Below, in pieces: positions 58,108 through 64,000 of a stretch of DNA of 64,000 nucleotides. The notes beneath the pieces are model-generated. The model was not told where the DNA came from and did not search any database. It saw nothing but the letters and a program-made list of their open reading frames with translations. The translations under genes and the position numbers were made by a program. The stretch spans positions 1,651,001 through 1,715,000 of the forward strand of contig NZ_CP150277.1 of NCBI RefSeq assembly GCF_037977385.1, read 5' to 3'. How positions within the stretch are numbered: the stretch's first letter is position 1; each line of letters opens with the position of its first letter. The DNA comes from Terribacillus sp. FSL K6-0262. Lineage in GTDB: Bacteria > Bacillota > Bacilli > Bacillales > Amphibacillaceae.

Positions 58108-59472
58108 ATGGAAGAAGTCTGGAATGACCGGACGCCTCCTCATAATATAGAAGCAGAGCAAGCCGTGATTGGTGCCATCTTTCTGGAACCTGAAGCACTA
58201 TCGAGAGCGTCGGAGCAAGTAGTAGCGGAAGATTTTTACCGTGCAAGCCATCAGCGGATTTTCGATGCGATGATGCGCTTATCCGATAGGGGCGAACCAG
58301 TGGACCTTGTCACGGTCACGACTGCGCTTGCCAATGCAAAACTGTTGGAGGAGGTCGGCGGGGTTTCGTATTTGAGCGATCTTGCCAATGCCGTTCCGAC
58401 AGCAGCAAATATTGAGTACTATAGCAAGATCGTGGCTGAAAAGGCGCTGCTGCGCAGGCTGATACGTTCTGCCACCGATATTGTCACCTCAAGCTTCGCT
58501 AAGGAAGATGCTGTCGAGGACGTGCTCAACGAAGCAGAGAAATCGATTATGGAGGTTTCCGGACGAAAGAATTCCGGTGCTTTTCAGAACATCAAGGATG
58601 TTTTGATCGATGTTTACGATAATATCGAGAAATTGCACCATCAGAATGCCACGGTCACAGGTGTCCCTACGGGGTACCGGGATCTGGATAAGATGACATC
58701 CGGTTTCCAGCGGAATGACTTGATCATCATTGCCGCGCGTCCATCGGTGGGGAAGACGGCCTTTGCATTGAACATCGCACAGAACGTCAGTATCCATGCG
58801 GGCGAAAATGTCGCCATCTTCAGTTTGGAGATGGGAGCGGAGCAGCTCGTTTCGCGTATGCTTTGTGCAGAAGGCAATATCGATGCACAGCGATTGCGTA
58901 CAGGGAGCCTCCAGGCAGAGGACTGGGGCAAGCTCACGATGGCAATGGGAAGCTTGTCCAATGCCGGTATTTATATTGATGATACACCTGGTATCCGTGT
59001 CAGCGATATCCGGTCCAAGTGCCGCCGCCTGAAGCAGGAAAGCGGATTGGGAATGATCTTGATCGATTATCTGCAGCTCATCATGGGCTCAAGCTCCGGA
59101 AAAGGAGAAAACCGTCAGCAGGAAGTTTCCGAGATTTCCCGTTCCCTGAAGGCTTTGGCGCGTGAGCTGGAAGTTCCGGTCATCGCACTGTCGCAGCTTT
59201 CCCGCGGAGTTGAGCAGCGGCAGGATAAACGCCCGATGATGTCCGACTTGCGTGAATCCGGTAGTATCGAGCAGGATGCCGATATCGTCGGATTCCTGTA
59301 CCGTGACGATTATTATGACAAAGAGTCGGAGAAGCAGAATATCATCGAGATCATCCTGGCCAAGCAGCGTAATGGTCCGGTCGGGACAGTGGAGCTGGCC
59401 TTTGTGAAGGAATATAATAAATTCGTAGATTTGGATCATAGATATTCGGAAAGTGATGTCCCGCCAGCATGA
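58108..59472 (+). CDS. dnaB: Replicative DNA helicase (DnaB; DnaC in B. subtilis)
   Basis: A 454-aa hexameric helicase that unwinds DNA at the fork. N-terminal primase-interacting domain (NIEAEQAVIGAIFLEPEAL), linker, then the RecA-like motor with Walker A ARPSVGKTAFAL, ILIDYLQLI and the ALSQLSRGVEQRQDKRPMMS region. Of two adjacent ATGs (58105, 58108) I choose the second, 6 bases after GGGGG, matching the B. subtilis N-terminus. In B. subtilis this gene is named dnaC. Confidence 0.96.
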   Translation: MEEVWNDRTPPHNIEAEQAVIGAIFLEPEALSRASEQVVAEDFYRASHQRIFDAMMRLSDRGEPVDLVTVTTALANAKLLEEVGGVSYLSDLANAVPTAANIEYYSKIVAEKALLRRLIRSATDIVTSSFAKEDAVEDVLNEAEKSIMEVSGRKNSGAFQNIKDVLIDVYDNIEKLHHQNATVTGVPTGYRDLDKMTSGFQRNDLIIIAARPSVGKTAFALNIAQNVSIHAGENVAIFSLEMGAEQLVSRMLCAEGNIDAQRLRTGSLQAEDWGKLTMAMGSLSNAGIYIDDTPGIRVSDIRSKCRRLKQESGLGMILIDYLQLIMGSSSGKGENRQQEVSEISRSLKALARELEVPVIALSQLSRGVEQRQDKRPMMSDLRESGSIEQDADIVGFLYRDDYYDKESEKQNIIEIILAKQRNGPVGTVELAFVKEYNKFVDLDHRYSESDVPPA

Positions 59473-59473
59473 T

Positions 59474-59507
59474 AAAAACACCCTATCCATGGATAGGGTG
59501 TTTTTTA
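59474..59507 (+). terminator. Terminator of dnaB
   Basis: AAAACACCCTATC pairs with GATAGGGTGTTTT through a 4-base loop, followed by more T. Confidence 0.92.
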
Positions 59508-59547
59508 ACGAACGAATCTAAGATATGTATAATAAATGTTCGGTTGT
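59504..59547. promoter_or_regulatory. PurBox-like pair upstream of purA
   Basis: CGAAC (59509-59513) and GTTCGG (59538-59543) form an inverted pair whose spacing is close to that of paired PurR-binding PurBoxes (AWWWCCGAACWWT). The right box matches well, the left less. PurR control of purA is known in B. subtilis. Confidence 0.55.
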
Positions 59548-59551
59548 ATCA

Positions 59552-59580
59552 TTGACATGTGTTTTGGGGATTGATAAACT
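59552..59580 (+). promoter_or_regulatory. Promoter of purA
   Basis: Perfect TTGACA (59552-59557), a 17-base spacer and TAAACT (59575-59580) preceded by TGA; it lies directly after the PurBox-like pair. Confidence 0.7.
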
Positions 59581-59599
59581 TTAGAGGTCTTAAAAATAG

Positions 59600-60913
<1,314 letters not shown>

Positions 60914-60915
60914 GC

Positions 60916-60952
60916 AGAAAAAATCGTCCTGGCGGGCGATTTTTTCTTTTTT
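60916..60952 (+). terminator. Terminator of purA
   Basis: AAAAATCG with CGATTTTT and inner CC/GG pairs around TGGCG, followed by a T-rich run. Confidence 0.85.
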
Positions 60953-61042
60953 CTTCCAAAAATCATCGGTTTACCCCCTTCCAAAGACATTTGGGCGGAA
61001 TTGCTGTAAAATAGGAAGGGTATGCAAACACTGAACTAGTAA

Positions 61043-61048
61043 TATAAT
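61043..61048 (+). promoter_or_regulatory. Possible -10 element of the walR operon
   Basis: A perfect TATAAT 46 bases upstream of walR; no good -35 hexamer at the normal distance. Confidence 0.4.
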
Positions 61049-61093
61049 GTTAGACCATTTCAGATAAAAAACACTAGAAAGCGTGGGAATACG

Positions 61094-61798
61094 ATGAACC
61101 ATAAAATTTTAGTGGTTGATGACGAAAAACCAATCGCTGATATATTGAAATTCAATTTGGAAAAGGAAGGGTATGAGGTGATCTGTGCTTATGACGGTGA
61201 TGAAGCCGTGGAACTTGTGCAGCAGGAAAATCCTGATCTGATCCTTTTGGATATCATGCTTCCGAATAAAGATGGCAATGAAGTATGCCGGGAAGTGAGG
61301 AAGACGCATAATATGCCGATCATCATGCTGACTGCGAAGGATGCCGAAATCGATAAGGTCCTTGGCCTGGAGCTCGGTGCCGATGACTATGTGACAAAGC
61401 CTTTCAGCAATCGGGAAGTCATTGCGCGTGTCAAAGCGAATTTGCGCAGACAGGCGCAGATCCCCGGGGAGGATAACAAGGAGAATAAAGATATTGAAAT
61501 CGGCAAGCTCGTCATCCATCCGGAAGCATATACCGTCACAAATGATGGTGTACAGGTGGAACTGACGCATCGTGAATTCGAATTGCTTCATTACCTTGCC
61601 CGTCATAGCGGACAAGTCATGACGCGTGAACATTTGCTGGAGACGGTATGGGGATATGACTATTTCGGTGACGTACGTACAGTGGACGTAACGGTGCGCC
61701 GTCTCCGCGAGAAGATCGAGGACAATCCGAGCAGCCCGCTCTGGATCATCACACGAAGGGGTGTAGGATATTATCTTCGCAGCCCTGAACAGGAGTAA
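61094..61798 (+). CDS. walR: Response regulator WalR (YycF)
   Basis: A 234-aa OmpR-family regulator, essential in Firmicutes, controlling cell-wall hydrolase genes. Receiver domain with acidic pocket Asp9-Asp10, phosphorylation site Asp53 ([11 protein letters not shown]) and the TKPF lysine; C-terminal winged helix ([37 protein letters not shown]). The stop is 5 bases before walK. Autoregulation is possible but no WalR box was identified. Confidence 0.97.
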   Translation: MNHKILVVDDEKPIADILKFNLEKEGYEVICAYDGDEAVELVQQENPDLILLDIMLPNKDGNEVCREVRKTHNMPIIMLTAKDAEIDKVLGLELGADDYVTKPFSNREVIARVKANLRRQAQIPGEDNKENKDIEIGKLVIHPEAYTVTNDGVQVELTHREFELLHYLARHSGQVMTREHLLETVWGYDYFGDVRTVDVTVRRLREKIEDNPSSPLWIITRRGVGYYLRSPEQE

Positions 61799-61803
61799 TA
61801 TCT

Positions 61804-63657
61804 ATGAATAAGATAGGCTTTTTCCGTTCCGTGAGCCTAAAACTGGTCGTCGTTTACATTTTGCTGCTGATCATCGCTCTTTTGCTGATCGGCGTCTTTT
61901 TTACCAACAGCTTGGAGAATCAGCTGATTCAAAATAAACGGGATTCGCTTGATTCCAATATGTTGTGGCTTAAACAATCCTTGGCTCAGGAATTCGAGGA
62001 GGAACGTTCCCCCACTGACCCTACATTGGAAGAAGACATTGCTGATTTGCTAAAAACCTACTCGAATGGTGAACGAACAAAGATTCAGGTGATCGATATT
62101 CAAAGACAGCTTGTGGGAACAAGCGAGCTTGGTGAGCAGGATTCGATCGGTGCCAGGGTGACAGACAATAATATCATTCAGGCGATTACCAATAACGGAT
62201 TCGCAGTTCCATCTGAAACAAAGCCCAATATCGTCATAGATGAGGATACAGGAGATCGGACGCTGAGATCTTATTACAATATCGAGGGTACGGACAGTAA
62301 TGGGGAGAGTGAATTACTCGGCTTGATTTATGTTCGGACATCGATCGAGGATGTATATGAACAGCTGAAAAGCACGAATCTCATATTCTTGCGTGCTACA
62401 TTCATCGCCCTTATTTTTGCTGCCATCCTGGGAATTCTCATTGCCCGGGCAATAACGAAGCCTATCAAGGAAATGCAAAGGCAGGCCCGTGTCATGGCAA
62501 CCGGAGATTTCTCCAAGCGAGTGAATGTCTATGGGGAGGACGAAATAGGTCAGCTTGCCCGCACTTTCAATCATATGAATGACGAACTCCGGCAAGCGCA
62601 TATGCGGACAGAAGGAGAGCGTCGTAAACTCAGTTCCGTACTTTCCCACATGTCAGATGGTGTCATCGCCACCGACAGGAATGGTGCCATCACATTGATG
62701 AATGCGCCGGCAGAGAGTCTGATCGGGAGAAGTGCTGACGAAGTGCGCGGTCAATTCCTGATTGAAGTACTGAACTTGAATGAAAAGATAGTCGATATAA
62801 CGGAAATACAGGAAACGGGATCGATCATCATTGATATGAGTGATGATGATCAATATTTGCTGCTTCGCTGCAATTTCTCCATCGTACAGGATGAATATGA
62901 GCAAATCAGCGGATTCATCACCGTAATCAGTGATGTTACCGAACAAGAGCAGATCGAACAGGAGCGGCGGGAATTCGTTTCCAATGTATCGCATGAGCTC
63001 CGGACCCCGCTGACAACGATGCGGAGCTACTTGGAGGCACTGACGGATGGAGCATGGAAGGATGAATCGATTGCACCGCATTTCCTTGATGTCACACAGC
63101 AGGAAACGGATCGCATGATTCGACTGGTCAATGACCTGCTTCAGCTCTCCCGTATGGATAGCAGCAATTATACAATGGAATGGGAACGAGTCAATTTCGT
63201 CGATTTCTTCCATCATGTGATTGACCGCTTTGAAATGAATAAGCGAGAGGATATCCACTTTGAGCGCTATTTGCCGAAAGAGGAAGCGTTCATCTCGATT
63301 GATAAAGATAAAATCATGCAAGTTCTGGATAATATCATCAGTAATGCCATCAAGTATTCACCGGATGGCGGAACGATCCGTTTCCGTCTCCGAAAGGATA
63401 GTCAAAAGCTATTGGTCAGCATCTCGGATGAGGGGATGGGTATTGCTTACGAAAAACTGGACAAGATATTCGAACGATTCTATCGGACGGATAAAGCCCG
63501 TACCAGGAAGCTGGGCGGTACAGGTCTGGGTCTGGCAATAGCTAAAGATCTTGTCGAAGCGCATCACGGCGTAATCTGGGCCGAAAGCAAAGAGGGCAGA
63601 GGCACAACCGTGCTCTTCACTATTCCGCTTAACCGGAAAAGGGGTGAGGTGCGTTGA
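61804..63657 (+). CDS. walK: Sensor histidine kinase WalK (YycG)
   Basis: A 617-aa membrane kinase that phosphorylates WalR. Order: first helix (about 11-32), extracellular Cache/PAS-like domain, second helix (about 188-208), HAMP, cytoplasmic PAS (SHMSDGVIATDRNGAI), HisKA with phospho-acceptor His397 in SNVSHELRTPL, and HATPase_c (DNIISNAIKYSPDGG; GTGLGLAIAKDLVEAH). It overlaps walH by 4 bases, in the conserved walRKHI order. Confidence 0.97.
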   Translation: MNKIGFFRSVSLKLVVVYILLLIIALLLIGVFFTNSLENQLIQNKRDSLDSNMLWLKQSLAQEFEEERSPTDPTLEEDIADLLKTYSNGERTKIQVIDIQRQLVGTSELGEQDSIGARVTDNNIIQAITNNGFAVPSETKPNIVIDEDTGDRTLRSYYNIEGTDSNGESELLGLIYVRTSIEDVYEQLKSTNLIFLRATFIALIFAAILGILIARAITKPIKEMQRQARVMATGDFSKRVNVYGEDEIGQLARTFNHMNDELRQAHMRTEGERRKLSSVLSHMSDGVIATDRNGAITLMNAPAESLIGRSADEVRGQFLIEVLNLNEKIVDITEIQETGSIIIDMSDDDQYLLLRCNFSIVQDEYEQISGFITVISDVTEQEQIEQERREFVSNVSHELRTPLTTMRSYLEALTDGAWKDESIAPHFLDVTQQETDRMIRLVNDLLQLSRMDSSNYTMEWERVNFVDFFHHVIDRFEMNKREDIHFERYLPKEEAFISIDKDKIMQVLDNIISNAIKYSPDGGTIRFRLRKDSQKLLVSISDEGMGIAYEKLDKIFERFYRTDKARTRKLGGTGLGLAIAKDLVEAHHGVIWAESKEGRGTTVLFTIPLNRKRGEVR

Positions 63658-64000
63658 AGTTAGAGACATTCAATACGATTTTGTTAGTCATTCTGGTTGC
63701 GGTGAGTCTGATTTTGACAGCCTATGTATGGACTTTCCAGCCAAACAGCCTGAAATCGGAAGGAATCGGAACCGAGGAAGCAAAGACGCTGAACGGCGTG
63801 GAGAAGCAGCTGGCGGATGTAGTCCGGCCGACACATGTCTATGTTCATAATGGTGATAATCACTTTGTTTTTAATTCCAAGGAAGAAGAACAAAGTTTCA
63901 TTGATGAATTGTCGGATTTGACGCTCACGAATACCAAAAACGATAGCTTGGACGAATTGCCGAAGACAAGTGTCGAGCTCGTTTATCCAGTGACGATAGC
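63654..64000 (+). CDS. walH: WalK regulatory protein WalH (YycH), 5' part only
   Basis: The first 115 codons of a gene that runs off the window. It begins at TTG 63654, overlapping the walK stop, after GGGGTGAGGT. One N-terminal helix (about 7-27, LLVILVAVSLILTAYVWTF) is followed by an extracytoplasmic region, as in YycH, which with YycI controls WalK activity in the membrane. Identity rests mainly on topology and position after walK. Confidence 0.85.
   Translation, partial: MKLETFNTILLVILVAVSLILTAYVWTFQPNSLKSEGIGTEEAKTLNGVEKQLADVVRPTHVYVHNGDNHFVFNSKEEEQSFIDELSDLTLTNTKNDSLDELPKTSVELVYPVTI

Overview
This window is the chromosomal replication-origin region of a low-GC, endospore-forming Bacillaceae bacterium. 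Evidence for this is the dnaA-dnaN-yaaA-recF-remB-gyrB-gyrA block, the rpmH-rnpA-yidC-jag-mnmE-mnmG-rsmG-noc-parA-parB block, oriC between them, and Bacillus-type genes (GerA-class germinant receptor, CwlC-like amidase, YyaC, Noc, WalRK, T-boxes). I cannot name the genus with confidence; Terribacillus, Oceanobacillus or Virgibacillus relatives are plausible, but that is a guess.

Layout. The origin is split around dnaA (minus strand, 29134-30483). One DnaA-box cluster lies between dnaA and rpmH (about 30.6-31.0 kb). The other lies between dnaA and dnaN (28.95-29.13 kb) and carries an AT-rich unwinding element next to DnaA-trio-like repeats. Left of oriC most genes are on the minus strand and right of it most are on the plus strand, so nearly all are co-directional with replication. 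The head-on exceptions are csbD, the ger operon, dgk-dck and yaaC on the left, and yyaC, the sirtuin gene, steT, hisJ and a tiny peptide gene on the right. Four parS sites (9.5, 37.6, 40.3, 43.2 kb) flank the origin beside parA/parB and noc.

Left arm, moving away from oriC: DNA replication and topology genes (dnaA to gyrA), a degenerate HD-GYP protein, yaaC, guaB, a TAXI-type TRAP transporter operon, ung, dacA, serS with a serine T-box leader, two tRNA-Ser genes, proC, dck-dgk, tRNA-Arg, a four-gene germinant-receptor operon including a 53-aa fourth subunit, a cortex/mother-cell-lysis type amidase, a sigma-B-type csbD gene and an aldehyde dehydrogenase. No rRNA operon and no pdxST genes are seen, although B. 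subtilis has both in the corresponding stretch.

Right arm: ribosomal protein L34, RNase P protein, membrane insertase and RNA-binding/tRNA-modification genes; noc/parA/parB; yyaC; a YkvI-like membrane protein; mscS; yyzM; ychF with a long structured leader; rpsF-ssb-rpsR; an MFS exporter; a sirtuin; a T-box-controlled serine biosynthesis pair (aminotransferase plus serA); a serine/threonine exchanger; a PHP phosphatase; an intergenic region with a 27-aa peptide gene and a candidate small RNA; yybS-gdpP-rplI; dnaB (dnaC); purA with a PurBox-like pair; and the essential walR-walK-walH signalling operon, cut by the window end.

The region is largely conserved core genome. I see no insertion sequence, prophage, CRISPR array or defence island. 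The observations most worth checking are non-coding: long leaders upstream of ychF and yybS-gdpP, a possible orphan sRNA, a DnaA-box cluster upstream of mnmE, and a parS site abutting the proC ribosome-binding site.
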